64,000 nucleotides of DNA from Actinomycetota bacterium (GTDB lineage: Bacteria; Actinomycetota; Acidimicrobiia; Acidimicrobiales; JAMCPL01). This document shows, piece after piece, positions 34,582 through 43,780 of this stretch (positions within the stretch are counted from its first letter, which is position 1; each line of letters opens with the position of its first letter). The notes beneath the pieces were generated by a model. It did no database searches, was not told the DNA's origin, and worked only from the letters and a program-made list of their open reading frames with translations. The stretch spans positions 1 through 64,000 of the forward strand of contig JAMCPL010000030.1 of the NCBI GenBank assembly GCA_023379675.1, in the 5' to 3' direction. The position numbers and the translations under genes are program-made.

Positions 34582-36055
34582 CAGCCTGCGGATCAGTCTT
34601 CATGGCAACTGACTCGATGCTCTCTCCTGAGGCATCCTCCAGGTTGCGACCCATAGGCTCGGGCAGAGCAACTATGGTGAGCAAAAGCCCTATCGCTGAC
34701 ACGCCGGCCATGACGCCCATCACGCCTGACAGGTGAATGGTCTTGAGCAACGTAGGAACCAAAAGGGCTCCGAGGAAAGCTCCTGTCTTGCCTCCGGCGG
34801 CGGAGATCCCGTCCCCGGCGCCTCGAATGGATGTCGGGAATATCTCTGACGGATAGACAAACGTGGTCTCATTGGGACCGAACTCGATGAAGAAGTAGCT
34901 GATCCCGAACACCACCAGAAAGGCCCATGGGTTCTTGGCCATTCCAGGTATGACCGCAATTGCCCCGAAGGCGAGCGCCATGACAAGAAAACCCTGCCAT
35001 TGGATTCGCTTCCGTCCCATCTTGTCCATCAGGAATACCGCCATCCAATACCCCGGTACAGCGAATACGGCAAAGATAGCTCCTGCGATCAATACATTGT
35101 CCAGCAGAGTGGCTTTCGGCTGGAGAGCCTTCAGAATCAAGGGACTCGATACCGAGTTGCCATAGAAGGCAATATCCATGAGGAACCAGGTTCCCGCTGT
35201 ACCAAAGAGCCGGAGCAGGAACGGCGAGTCAGTCAGCCTGTAGTGAAGCTTCCGGATGGTGGCACCCGTTGCTCCACCACTGCCCGAGTCTCCGTTGCTC
35301 CTACCCTCTGCTGCAAGGCTGGCCGGGGTGGACCCGTTGGCCCGTACTGCCGGGGTGGACCCGGTCACCCAGGCCGCCGTCTCGATGGTAGCCGCCACGT
35401 CCCCCTTCACCGCCAAGGTGTAGCGTGGAGTCTCCTTGATCTTGCGGCGCAGGTAGATCACCGAAGCAGCCGGGATGGCTCCAAGACCGAGCATGAGCCG
35501 CCAGGCCAGTGCGTGAGACACGCCGGCGCCAAGGAGGATCGCGGCAACTGCCGGACCGGCGAGCAGCCCGAATCCTTGCATGGCGAATACGGTGCCGACG
35601 AGCCGCCCGCGGTTCTTGCGGTTGGCATACTCGGAGGTGATCACTGCGGAAGTGGCATAGTCACCGCCAACCCCGATCCCGACAAGGATACGGAAAGCGA
35701 ACAGCACTGCAAAGTTCGGTGAGAATGCCGAGGCGACAGCACCCAGCACCAGCAGCATGACTTCTATCCCGTAGACGGCTTTGCGCCCGAACATGTCCAT
35801 GAGCTTGCCGAAGGTCAGGGCCCCGACCACTGCTGCGATCAGCGAAATCGAGTTCAGCAGGGACAGCTGAGCTGTCGTCAGATGCCAGATGGGAGTCAGG
35901 ATTGCAGTGACCGTTCCTATAATGAACAGGTCATAGGCATCGGTGAAAAAGCCCATCCCGGCAGTGATCACCGTCAGCCAGTGCTTGCTGTTCAGCGATG
36001 CGTCGTCGAGAGTCTTGTAAGCCGAATGGGAACTGCCTCTCTGGCCGGTAGTCAT
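34571..36055 (-). CDS. MFS transporter, phosphate:H+ symporter-like
   Basis: Inner-membrane carrier of 494 residues with about 12 helices. The N-terminal block [17 protein letters not shown] is characteristic of the PHS (Pho84-like) phosphate:H+ symporter family; [18 protein letters not shown] and the loop [16 protein letters not shown] carry the MFS GxxxDxxGRK signature. The central loop (about residues 215-265) is enlarged by Ala/Gly/Thr-rich sequence. Other metabolite:H+ symporters share the pattern, so phosphate is a good guess only. The start follows an AGGGG. The stop codon lies in a 15-bp tandem array. Confidence 0.8.
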   Translation of the reverse strand: MTTGQRGSSHSAYKTLDDASLNSKHWLTVITAGMGFFTDAYDLFIIGTVTAILTPIWHLTTAQLSLLNSISLIAAVVGALTFGKLMDMFGRKAVYGIEVMLLVLGAVASAFSPNFAVLFAFRILVGIGVGGDYATSAVITSEYANRKNRGRLVGTVFAMQGFGLLAGPAVAAILLGAGVSHALAWRLMLGLGAIPAASVIYLRRKIKETPRYTLAVKGDVAATIETAAWVTGSTPAVRANGSTPASLAAEGRSNGDSGSGGATGATIRKLHYRLTDSPFLLRLFGTAGTWFLMDIAFYGNSVSSPLILKALQPKATLLDNVLIAGAIFAVFAVPGYWMAVFLMDKMGRKRIQWQGFLVMALAFGAIAVIPGMAKNPWAFLVVFGISYFFIEFGPNETTFVYPSEIFPTSIRGAGDGISAAGGKTGAFLGALLVPTLLKTIHLSGVMGVMAGVSAIGLLLTIVALPEPMGRNLEDASGESIESVAMKTDPQAVAH

Positions 36056-36388
36056 CGGACACCCCTACCGGTAGGGCTTACGCCCTGGACTGAGCTGGAA
36101 AGGTAAAATAAAGATACACCAGCATCAATAGCCGGCTGCCATCTTGTACATTCCCGTTTTTTGGTTTGCCTGCTGTTTAGCACTCTCGACATCCTCCTTG
36201 TGTTGTATGTCCTGGTAGTTGCTGTTCTTGCCAACCGCTTCGATGCGGTTCAGACGTCATTATCTACACCCTGGTTGAACGGCAGGGTAAGGAAAGATGA
36301 ACGGAGGGTTAACTCTGGGTGAATAGTTGTTCATTGCTGCCGGCATCTGGTGTTGCACGGCGTGCTGGAAGGACTTAGAATAATTGCC

Positions 36389-36477
36389 GGAGAGGTGCGA
36401 GAGCGGCCGAATCGGACTCACTGCTAATGAGTTGAGTGGGGAAACCTGCTCCGAGGGTTCAAATCCCTCCCTCTCCG
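36389..36477 (+). tRNA. tRNA-Ser (anticodon GCT)
   Basis: An 89-nt type II tRNA. The acceptor GGAGAGG pairs fully with CCTCTCC, and the discriminator is G. The anticodon loop CTGCTAA gives GCT, which reads AGC and AGU. A long variable arm (GAGTGGGGAAACCTGCTC) and T-arm GAGGG TTCAAAT CCCTC are present. CCA is not encoded. Confidence 0.95.
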
Positions 36478-36623
36478 CTCCTGCAGTATCCGTAATGCGT
36501 TGCCTGCCGCGTGTCGTGATCGGACACTTCCGGGCTGCACGTTCCAATTATTTGTTCCACCTATCGTTCCAAGCACAGAGAGGCCGATCTGCACTATGAA
36601 TGGTGACCGGCCCTGCGGGCCAC

Positions 36624-36629
36624 TAGATT
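36624..36629 (+). promoter_or_regulatory. -10 element of rimO
   Basis: TAGATT is followed by 6 nt and the rimO ATG at 36636, matching the leaderless pattern. Confidence 0.5.
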
Positions 36630-36635
36630 ATCCTC

Positions 36636-38051
36636 ATGGCTGATCGCTACTGGCTGGCATCATTAGGGTGTCCCAAAAATCAAGTCGACTCGGACAAGCT
36701 CGAAGGTGCGCTTGCATCTGATGGCTGCACAAAGGCGTCCAGGCCACAGGATGCCGATGTCATAGTGGTGAATACCTGCGCATTCATCGAAGCTGCAAGG
36801 GAGGAGTCAATAGCTGCAATACTGGAACTGGCAGATACGAAGCGCGAAGATGCCCGTCTGGTGGTCACTGGCTGCATGGCTGAACGCTACGGCAATCTGC
36901 TCACCGACTCCATGCCCGAGATCGACATGGTGGCCGGTTTCGGAGTCCCGATCACGCTGCGAACCCACCCGGAAAAGACCCCCATCATGGATCTCCTGGA
37001 ACTTCCCCGCCCTCCTACGGCTTCCCCCTGGGCTTACGTAAAAATAGCGGAGGGGTGCGATCGTAAATGCGGCTTCTGCGCGATACCCTCTTTCAGGGGT
37101 CCTCAGCGTTCTCGCACGAAAGAGGCCATCATAGATGAGGTCGCATCGCTGGGTACTGGGGTGAGGGAAATTGTTCTGGTGGCGCAGGATCTTGCGTCGT
37201 GGGGCATGGACATATCGGTAAGCCGGCCATTACGGGCGCGAGCGATGCGCCGGCCGGTAATCGATCTCATCGATGAACTGCGTGGACACGTGGAGAGGCT
37301 TCGCCTGCTGTATATATACCCGTCAGCGATTACGAAGGAATTCATCGAGGCTGTATGCGCAACCGGCATACCATACTTCGACATCTCCCTGCAGCACTGC
37401 TCGCCAAGCTTGCTCAGGCGCATGCGCAGGAGTGGCAGCAGGGATCGTTTCCTGCGCCTCGTAGAATCCATACGATCGATTGAACCCAATGCAATATTAC
37501 GGTCGTCGTTTGTCGTCGGGTATCCGGGAGAGACCGACGAGGACCACGCCATGCTGCTTGACTTCCTGGAAAAAGCATCTCTTGATTGGGCGGGCTTCTT
37601 TCCTTTTTCTCTTGAAGAAGGTACTTATGCGGCTGGATTGGACGGCCAGGTGCCGGCGGAACTTGCGCTGGAAAGGCAACGGGAGTGCTCTGCAGTGCAG
37701 GAAACGATCATGACCGTACGGCGCGCAAGCCACCTGGGGCAAACTGTCGAGGTGCTGGTGGACAGCCCTGGCGAATCCAGATCCTACATGGAGGCACCGG
37801 AAATTGACGGGGTGATCCAGGTACCCCGCACCCTGAAAGCAGGTACCATCGTGCCAGTGGTGATCACCGGCCTGCAGGGAAGCGATCTTATAGCCAGACC
37901 GGCAAAGCACCTGGCCACACCACAAACGAAGGTTGTGAACGTTGTAACAGGTGACACGGTAGGCGATGCACTGGGCAATGTGGTAAGCAAGGGGGGCGGT
38001 AACATAGAAGCAAACTCCACGTATGATGATGCCCGAAAGTCATGGAGCTAG
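36636..38051 (+). CDS. rimO: Ribosomal protein S12 methylthiotransferase RimO
   Basis: A radical-SAM enzyme with two 4Fe-4S clusters that adds a methylthio group to Asp of ribosomal protein S12. The 471-residue product opens LASLGCPKNQVDSDKLEG (the RimO form of the UPF0004 domain, with cluster cysteines also in VVNTCAF and VVTGCMAE). The radical-SAM site is EGCDRKCGFCAIPSFRG (CxxxCxxC). The C-terminal TRAM-like part (VEVLVDSPGESRSYMEAPEIDGVI) is followed by an extra 50-residue tail. It overlaps pgsA by 10 bp, so the two genes form an operon. Confidence 0.93.
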   Translation: MADRYWLASLGCPKNQVDSDKLEGALASDGCTKASRPQDADVIVVNTCAFIEAAREESIAAILELADTKREDARLVVTGCMAERYGNLLTDSMPEIDMVAGFGVPITLRTHPEKTPIMDLLELPRPPTASPWAYVKIAEGCDRKCGFCAIPSFRGPQRSRTKEAIIDEVASLGTGVREIVLVAQDLASWGMDISVSRPLRARAMRRPVIDLIDELRGHVERLRLLYIYPSAITKEFIEAVCATGIPYFDISLQHCSPSLLRRMRRSGSRDRFLRLVESIRSIEPNAILRSSFVVGYPGETDEDHAMLLDFLEKASLDWAGFFPFSLEEGTYAAGLDGQVPAELALERQRECSAVQETIMTVRRASHLGQTVEVLVDSPGESRSYMEAPEIDGVIQVPRTLKAGTIVPVVITGLQGSDLIARPAKHLATPQTKVVNVVTGDTVGDALGNVVSKGGGNIEANSTYDDARKSWS

Positions 38052-38647
38052 CGGGGATGGCGAAGCATCCCGGCATCGGGACAACCGGCGGCAGTACGAG
38101 GTACGGCCCGACAGCGCTGGTCACCCCCGCCAACGCGGTTACATTCGCAAGACTTCTGGCCAGCCCGGTGTTGGTTGGGCTGGTAATTGCATATGGTGTC
38201 CGCTGGCCTATTTTCGTCCTTGCAGTGGCGGTATTCGCAACCGATGGGCTGGATGGATGGATAGCCCGACGCCATGGGGCAACCAGTTCCGGAGCATTCC
38301 TCGATCCCCTGGCAGACAAGTTTGTAGTGCTGGGCGTCCTCTATACGCTGGTAGGTCGCGGAACGGTCTCCTGGATACCCGTGTCCCTTATTGCACTGCG
38401 TGAGATTGCAATGAGCGCATACCGTTCGCTGGTGGCGCGAAAGGGTGTATCAGTTCCGGCAAGGCCGCTTGCCAAGACCAAAACAGCAACACAGGATCTG
38501 GCCGTGGGCCTCTTCCTGCTGCCGGCAATCGCCAACCAGCATACCCTGCTCAGCGTGATCCTCTGGGTTGCAACAGCGCTGACTATCGCCAGCGGTGTGC
38601 AGTACCTCTACGATGGGATAGTACTCTCCAGGCATGCCCGACGGTGA
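38042..38647 (+). CDS. pgsA: CDP-alcohol phosphatidyltransferase, PgsA-like
   Basis: Inner-membrane enzyme of 201 residues that probably makes phosphatidylglycerol phosphate from CDP-diacylglycerol and glycerol 3-phosphate. The signature DGLDGWIARRHGATSSGAFLDPLADK fits the family's DGx2ARx8Gx3Dx3D pattern. Several hydrophobic helices follow. The N-terminus before ALVTPANAVTFARLL is poorly conserved. The gene starts within rimO and is followed by cinA, a rimO-pgsA-cinA order typical of many bacteria. Confidence 0.88.
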   Translation: MELAGMAKHPGIGTTGGSTRYGPTALVTPANAVTFARLLASPVLVGLVIAYGVRWPIFVLAVAVFATDGLDGWIARRHGATSSGAFLDPLADKFVVLGVLYTLVGRGTVSWIPVSLIALREIAMSAYRSLVARKGVSVPARPLAKTKTATQDLAVGLFLLPAIANQHTLLSVILWVATALTIASGVQYLYDGIVLSRHARR

Positions 38648-38687
38648 TAATGCCCGTTGACGTCGAGGAAGGCAGCGTGATACTGCC

Positions 38688-40250
38688 ATGAGAGTAGAGA
38701 TAGTAACGGTCGGCACCGAGCTCCTGCTCGGGCAGATCGTAAATACCAACGCCACCGTCATAGCAGACCGGCTTGCCACTGCGGGTATAAGCTGCCATTA
38801 CTGCCAGGTAGTAGGCGACAACCAAGAGAGGATGGTTCTCTCTATCAGAACGGCGCTTGCTCGAAGCGATGCCGTGATCGTCTGCGGGGGGCTCGGACCC
38901 ACTCCCGATGACATCACGAGAGAAGCGGTAGCTGAGGTGATGAACACCACCCTGCATCGCTACGACGACATTGCCCTGTATATTGAAGGTCTTTTCCGGT
39001 CCAAAGGCAAAGCAATGCCCCCGACCAACCTTCGCCAAGCGGATGTGCCTGAGGGCGCCTCAGTAATTCCCCAACGCGACGGGACCGCCCCCGGACTGAT
39101 ATGTCCCATGGGCCAGAAGGTGATATATGCACTGCCAGGCGTCCCGCGAGAGATGGAGGAGATGCTCTCCCGTGCGGTCATACCTGACCTCGAAAGACGT
39201 ATGGCGGAAACCGGTGATACCAGGGTAATGGAAAGTAGGGTCCTGCGTACCTGGGGCCTAGCAGAATCCGACTTGGCTCAACGCCTTGGACCCCTGGTCG
39301 TATCTCTCGACAGAGACCCGTCGGGTATCAGTTTACCTGAAGACGGGAGCGGGGCTGCAGGGTCGCAATCCGGAGAAGGGCAGGCATCAGGAGGGCAGCC
39401 GCAAGATCCAGGAGAGGAGTTACCGGACAGGCAGCCACGCGCAACCATCGCATTTCTCGCAAGCGGCATAGAAGGCATAAAGGTGCGTATAACCACCACT
39501 GCAACGGACCGTAACGATGCTCGACGGCTGCTTGCAAGAGTGGAAGGTGAAGTACGCAGGATTGCCGGTTCGGCTGTCTTCGGTGTCGATGACGAGACGA
39601 TGGAAATAGTGGTGGCTTCCCTGCTGGAATCTCGAGGATTGACAATCGCTGTGGCTGAATCCCTTACGGGCGGCCTCGCCACGTCCCGGCTTGTGGCTGT
39701 ACCGGGCGCCAGCAGGTGGCTGAAGGGAGGCATTGTATCCTATACGAGTTCTGCAAAATATGAGTTGCTTGGCTTACCGCCCGGTCCTGTTGTCAGTAGA
39801 GAGGCTGCAATCTCGATGGCCGAACACGTAGCAGACCTGTTGCATGCAGATATAGGACTTTCGTTTACCGGAGTGGCTGGTCCCGATTGGCAGGAAGGCC
39901 AGCCACCAGGCAGGGTCTACGTGGGCATTGCAATGCCGATGCCCGAGCAGGCAAACGAGCAAGCGCACTTGGAGGAGCTGTCGCGTCTACCGGGCACGCC
40001 GGATCTACCGGACATGACATACTCACCGGAACTGACGGAGCATGGTTCTACCACAGGGAATCCCGGCAAGTCTCCCGAGGCCAGTCAAGCATTGCAAATG
40101 TATACCGCGGGCCAAATGTATACCGCGGGCAGGGTCTCGGAGGCAGTGGAACTGAACCTGCCAGGCGACAGGAACCTAGTTAGGCAGCTGGCAGTAATCT
40201 CCGGCATAGATCTGGTCAGGAGGCGGCTGCTGTGGCCAAGGCCACGGTAG
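38688..40250 (+). CDS. cinA: CinA-family protein
   Basis: A two-domain protein: a molybdopterin-binding-like domain (residues 1-170; VGTELLLGQIVNTNATVIADRLA, CGGLGPTPDDITREA) and a C-terminal NMN amidohydrolase-type domain (AESLTGGLATSRLVAVPGASRWLKGGIVSYTS, FTGVAGPD). It may recycle pyridine nucleotides and in some bacteria is linked to competence. Two insertions are unusual: a Gly/Gln/Pro-rich stretch at about 220-255 and a segment near 430-480 that includes a duplicated QMYTAG. Length, 520, is about 100 above the norm for this reason. Confidence 0.9.
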   Translation: MRVEIVTVGTELLLGQIVNTNATVIADRLATAGISCHYCQVVGDNQERMVLSIRTALARSDAVIVCGGLGPTPDDITREAVAEVMNTTLHRYDDIALYIEGLFRSKGKAMPPTNLRQADVPEGASVIPQRDGTAPGLICPMGQKVIYALPGVPREMEEMLSRAVIPDLERRMAETGDTRVMESRVLRTWGLAESDLAQRLGPLVVSLDRDPSGISLPEDGSGAAGSQSGEGQASGGQPQDPGEELPDRQPRATIAFLASGIEGIKVRITTTATDRNDARRLLARVEGEVRRIAGSAVFGVDDETMEIVVASLLESRGLTIAVAESLTGGLATSRLVAVPGASRWLKGGIVSYTSSAKYELLGLPPGPVVSREAAISMAEHVADLLHADIGLSFTGVAGPDWQEGQPPGRVYVGIAMPMPEQANEQAHLEELSRLPGTPDLPDMTYSPELTEHGSTTGNPGKSPEASQALQMYTAGQMYTAGRVSEAVELNLPGDRNLVRQLAVISGIDLVRRRLLWPRPR

Positions 40251-40258
40251 CACGCCTT

Positions 40259-40771
40259 TTACTGGAGTTCCTGCCCGAGCATGCCTTTATAGAGATTGAA
40301 GGTAAAGTCATCGAAAGCCACCAAGATGCTGCGTTCGACGCTGGTAGCTCCACTTACTTGTCTCAGCGCGGACACCGCCACTGCAGCTGCCTGGTCAGGC
40401 GGGTAACCGTATACCCCAGTGGAAATTGCAGGAAAGGCAACAGAACTGGCACCGACTTCATCTGCAAGTTGTATTGAACGACGGTAGCATGACGCCAGTG
40501 TGGCTGCTTCTGATCTGTCCCCACCTTTCCACACTGGACCCACCGTATGGATGATCCACCTGGCAGGAAGGTTGAACCCAGGCGTCACAACCGCATCGCC
40601 TGGGTCGCAATGACCGATGGCAGCACATGCCTCATGGAGTTCGCGGGCTCCTGCGGCCGAGTGGATCGCTCCGTCCACGCCGCCTCCGCCTGCCAGTGCC
40701 TGGTTGGCCGCATTGACGATTGCATCCACTTCCAAACAAGTGATATCGCCCTTCAACGTCTCTATACGCAT
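40259..40771 (-). CDS. Macro-domain protein (ADP-ribose binding/deacetylase type)
   Basis: Single macro domain of 170 residues. GDITCLEVDAIVNAANQALAGGGGVDGAIHSAAG is the ADP-ribose loop of the MacroD/YmdB type, and AFPAISTGVYGYPPDQAAAVA the second. Such enzymes remove ADP-ribose or hydrolyse O-acetyl-ADP-ribose in the cytoplasm. It is convergent with cinA, 8 bp apart. TACAAT sits 7 nt before the ATG. Confidence 0.93.
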   Translation of the reverse strand: MRIETLKGDITCLEVDAIVNAANQALAGGGGVDGAIHSAAGARELHEACAAIGHCDPGDAVVTPGFNLPARWIIHTVGPVWKGGDRSEAATLASCYRRSIQLADEVGASSVAFPAISTGVYGYPPDQAAAVAVSALRQVSGATSVERSILVAFDDFTFNLYKGMLGQELQ

Positions 40772-40778
40772 AGACCGT

Positions 40779-40784
40779 ATTGTA
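40779..40784 (-). promoter_or_regulatory. -10 element of the macro-domain gene
   Basis: TACAAT on the minus strand is followed by 7 nt and the ATG at 40771. Confidence 0.5.
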
Positions 40785-40788
40785 GTGC

Positions 40789-41676
40789 TTACGAAGGCAG
40801 CTTGATCCCGTAGACAATGGCTGCTTCACTGTGCACCGTCACGCCGGTCACCCCGGTAAAGCCTGCTTCTTCCAGCCACCTCACCCAGTGCTGCATCGGC
40901 GCGGGACGTTCCTGTACCCTCAACATGAACTTGACGACGTTCTTGGCTATTCTCCACCAGCCCGCGGGACCTTTTCTTGCAAAAGCAAGCACCTTGGAAG
41001 TGATTATCTCCCGGTCACGGTGGGTGCCTCCACGACCGAACATCATATCTCCTATAACGATACGCCCCCCAGGCTTGATCCAGTCATATGCACGTTTCAC
41101 TGCCAGCGCTTTGTCAGGATCCCTTAGGTGATGCAATGCGTAGTTGGTAACGACGATATCGACGCTGCCGGGCTCCACCTCTAAACTTTCTATTGCACCT
41201 GCGTGGATGGTGATATTGTCGAGCTTCGCCAGGCCAGCCTTCCTGGACAATTCGCCAAGCATCTCCTCGCTTATATCGACTGCCATGACTTTTTCGGCCT
41301 TTTGTGCAATTGGCAGCGCCAGGGCCCCGGTACCGCATCCCAAATCGACCACAACGTCATGCATTGAAGGGGCGGCCAATTCAATGACACCGTTGATCAC
41401 GTCCTGCAAGCCAGGCAGAGCGCCGTGGTCCCAGGACGCAGCTCGCCTTGACCATGCCTTGCGCTGGCCGGCAACCGCTGCTCTGGTCAGTATTCCCACC
41501 GGTCGACCGGCATCCCCGGTTCCGGCATGACCTCTCCTTGCCATTCGCCCATCATCTTTCCCGAACCCTTCAGGCTCGTCCTTCCTGGAGCTTCCAGGCG
41601 AGTTTCCATGAGAAGTTCCATATGGCCGATTACCGGGGTTACCGCTGGTTCCATTCACTGTTACAGCTTGCCACAA
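40789..41676 (-). CDS. Class I SAM-dependent methyltransferase
   Basis: Motif I is VVVDLGCGTGALALPIA, then an acidic residue in VMAVDISEEML, and further VDIVVTNYALHHLRDPDKAL and KPGGRIVIGDM, so the SAM fold is complete (about residues 85-200). A basic C-terminal region ends ERPAPMQHWVRWLEEAGF. The pattern resembles the UbiE/Methyltransf_11 group, but no substrate can be named. The first 45-60 residues are low-complexity; ATG at codon 45 (MARRGHAG) is an alternative start to the TTG at 41676. Confidence 0.82.
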   Translation of the reverse strand: MWQAVTVNGTSGNPGNRPYGTSHGNSPGSSRKDEPEGFGKDDGRMARRGHAGTGDAGRPVGILTRAAVAGQRKAWSRRAASWDHGALPGLQDVINGVIELAAPSMHDVVVDLGCGTGALALPIAQKAEKVMAVDISEEMLGELSRKAGLAKLDNITIHAGAIESLEVEPGSVDIVVTNYALHHLRDPDKALAVKRAYDWIKPGGRIVIGDMMFGRGGTHRDREIITSKVLAFARKGPAGWWRIAKNVVKFMLRVQERPAPMQHWVRWLEEAGFTGVTGVTVHSEAAIVYGIKLPS

Positions 41677-41818
41677 AAAGTTGGGGCATGGTGCACCAGG
41701 TTTGTGGCATGCGTGTATACTAATGTACTATATTTCGTGAATCACATCGCCTAGAATTGATTAGTTCGATAATGCGTGACTTGCTGTCCATAGCTGAAGT
41801 TGAATGGTTTCACTTAGG

Positions 41819-42661
41819 ATGAGTCGTCCTCATCCCTACCAGGGACGCCAAGCCGCACTGGCCACCAAACACGGGAAACTCGCTCAAATCGCCCCGGCCC
41901 TGCGCTCAGCACCTGGCCTCGACGTCGTCGTAGCTGATATTGATACCGACCAGTTCGGTACCTTTACCGGCGAGGTTTCGAGACCCGGTGACACCCTGGA
42001 GACAGCGATCATCAAAGCTCGAGCCGGCGCCGAAGCATTGGGGCTTCCTCTCGGAATAGCCAGCGAAGGCTCCTTCGGGCCTCATCCTGAGCTTGTACTT
42101 ATACCAGGCAATCTGGAAATCGTAGTACTGGTGGATATGGAGTTGGGCTATCACGTAGTCGAGCAGGTACTGACCACGGACACCAATTTCGCCCATATAC
42201 GGCTTGCGCCGGATCAGTCGCCGGACGACTTCGCATACAATGCCGGATTTCCCACCCACGGCCTGGTTGTCCAACCTTCAAGTGGTCCTGGCCCGGTATG
42301 CAAAGGAATAGTCACTAGTACCGATCTGGCTGCCGCAATTGCCACCGGTGCGGCTGCTTCCGCTGACGGCAAAGCGCTCGTACAGACCGACATGCGTGCC
42401 TGTTACAATCCCACTCGCCAGATCCAGATTACAGCAGCAGCGGAACGTCTTGCGCAACGTCTTACCACCTTATGCCCTGCATGTGGTACACCTGGCTGGG
42501 GCACGGTCGGCAGTGCCGGCGGGTTGCCGTGTGAGATATGCCAGACACCCACCGCACTTACTCGCAGCACCATCTACGGCTGCCCAGCCTGCACATATCG
42601 TGAATCGCACATTGTTCAAGAGCTTGCCCCGGCCGGGCGTTGCCCGATCTGCAACCCGTGA
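41819..42661 (+). CDS. DUF6671-family protein with C-terminal zinc ribbon
   Basis: The 280-residue product begins YQGRQAALATKHGKLAQIAPAL and has FGTFTGEVSRPGDTLE, GIASEGSFGPHPELVLIPGNLE and TNFAHIRLA blocks that I associate with DUF6671. The C-terminal 70 residues hold paired cysteines (CPACG, CEIC, CPAC, CPIC), a likely double zinc ribbon. No biochemical role is known. ATG 41804 is an alternative start. No operon partner is close. Confidence 0.7.
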   Translation: MSRPHPYQGRQAALATKHGKLAQIAPALRSAPGLDVVVADIDTDQFGTFTGEVSRPGDTLETAIIKARAGAEALGLPLGIASEGSFGPHPELVLIPGNLEIVVLVDMELGYHVVEQVLTTDTNFAHIRLAPDQSPDDFAYNAGFPTHGLVVQPSSGPGPVCKGIVTSTDLAAAIATGAAASADGKALVQTDMRACYNPTRQIQITAAAERLAQRLTTLCPACGTPGWGTVGSAGGLPCEICQTPTALTRSTIYGCPACTYRESHIVQELAPAGRCPICNP

Positions 42662-42914
42662 CATGGGTGTGCTGCCAGATAAGCTAGGCAATCCGGTCAG
42701 CCTACCGTGCGATCCATCATGCGACCCGTAGTGCATGGACCGTCTCCGCACATTGGGGCCACCCTCTTCACCGATGCATATTGCCGACCACATACGATAG
42801 TTGTTTCATGTAATATAATACGTATGTATGATTATGGCATCGATATTCATAGGAAACGGTCTACGACACAAGTCACTGGCGATTCACCTTTATGCAGCAG
42901 ATGGGTAGCGTGAC
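42662..42914. other. Intergenic region with AT-rich palindromic patch
   Basis: No gene is seen. At 42812-42835 the sequence AATATAATACGTATGTAT contains ATACGTAT and resembles elements upstream of dabB. It lies about 85 bp before fabI. Confidence 0.3.
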
Positions 42915-43718
42915 ATGCTCACCGGGAAACGCCTTCTGGTAACCGGCGTGGCGACGCCGGACAGCATCGCCAGTGCAGTCGTTGCTCGTGCCCGGTCCGA
43001 AGGAGCCGAGGTAATGGTTGCGGCATTCCCTCGCGATATGAGTACAGCGCGTGATGTGCTGGACGGCATCGACCCCGTTATACCGGTGGTGCCGGTAGAT
43101 GCTACCTCCAGCGAGGACCTTGCATCTCTCGCTCACATCATTGAAGACCGGTGGGGAACTCTCGATGGCATATTGCACGCCATAGCTTACGCTCCTCGCG
43201 CCGCGCTGATGTCAGTGATGGAAGCTGATCCTGATGGAATCGCTGTTGCCATGCAGTCAAGCGTGTGGACCTTTTCTGCACTGGCCCGGCTCCTTGCTGG
43301 GATGGCGCCTCCAGATGGAGCCAGCCTGGTAGGGCTCGACTTCGACAGCGGGCGAGCATGGCCGGTATACAATTGGATGGGTCCCTGCAAGGCAGCGTTA
43401 CGCTCGCTCAGCCAGTACCTCGCTCGTGACCTTGGTCCACAACGGATCCGCTCCAATCTAGTGGCAGCCGGTCCGCTCCGTACCCGTGCAGCCTCGGGAA
43501 TACCGGATTTCGACCTGTTGCTCGAAGCGTGGAGACGGCAGGCTCCCCTCGCCTGGGACTCATCTGATGCTGGCCCAGTGGCTGACACGGTATGCTTTCT
43601 GCTTTCAGACCTCTCGCGAGCTATTACCGGCGAGGTAATCCATGCCGATGGAGGTTTTCATGCTATCGCCACTTCGCTACGGGATGCAGGACAACCGGAA
43701 TCACATCCTGGCGCTTGA
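42915..43718 (+). CDS. fabI: Enoyl-[ACP] reductase, FabI/InhA type
   Basis: NADH-dependent reductase of 267 residues that completes each fatty-acid elongation round. The Rossmann opening is KRLLVTGVATPDSIASAVV, with HAIAYAP replacing the usual HSIAFAP. The catalytic YNWMGPCKAAL follows the Tyr-x6-Lys pattern and resembles InhA; the C-terminal LLSDLSRAITGEVIHADGGFHA is typical. No Shine-Dalgarno or -10 is obvious. Its stop overlaps the -35 hexamer of the dab promoter. Confidence 0.9.
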   Translation: MLTGKRLLVTGVATPDSIASAVVARARSEGAEVMVAAFPRDMSTARDVLDGIDPVIPVVPVDATSSEDLASLAHIIEDRWGTLDGILHAIAYAPRAALMSVMEADPDGIAVAMQSSVWTFSALARLLAGMAPPDGASLVGLDFDSGRAWPVYNWMGPCKAALRSLSQYLARDLGPQRIRSNLVAAGPLRTRAASGIPDFDLLLEAWRRQAPLAWDSSDAGPVADTVCFLLSDLSRAITGEVIHADGGFHAIATSLRDAGQPESHPGA

Positions 43719-43743
43719 CAGTTACTAATATACGAGATATATT
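43715..43743 (+). promoter_or_regulatory. Consensus sigma70-type promoter of dabBA
   Basis: TTGACA (43715-43720), a 17-nt spacer and TATATT (43738-43743) form a near-perfect promoter. Transcription would start near 43750, leaving about 30 nt of leader before dabB. Confidence 0.75.
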
Positions 43744-43744
43744 A
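43726..43744. promoter_or_regulatory. Palindromic operator candidate in the dab promoter
   Basis: TAATATA-CGAGA-TATATTA is a perfect 7-bp inverted repeat whose right arm is the -10 hexamer. A bound protein here would block RNA polymerase, so a repressor is the simplest reading. Confidence 0.5.
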
Positions 43745-43780
43745 CATGAATATTATGACGTATATTAAAGAAGCCTGCAC

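Noticed and set aside
36260-36547. Minus-strand frame with GFEPSEQVSPLNSLAVSPIRPLSHLSG
   Set aside because: It is antisense to tRNA-Ser(GCT).
39278-39733. Long minus-strand frame inside cinA
   Set aside because: It is a shadow of a well-identified gene, with no family similarity or start signal.
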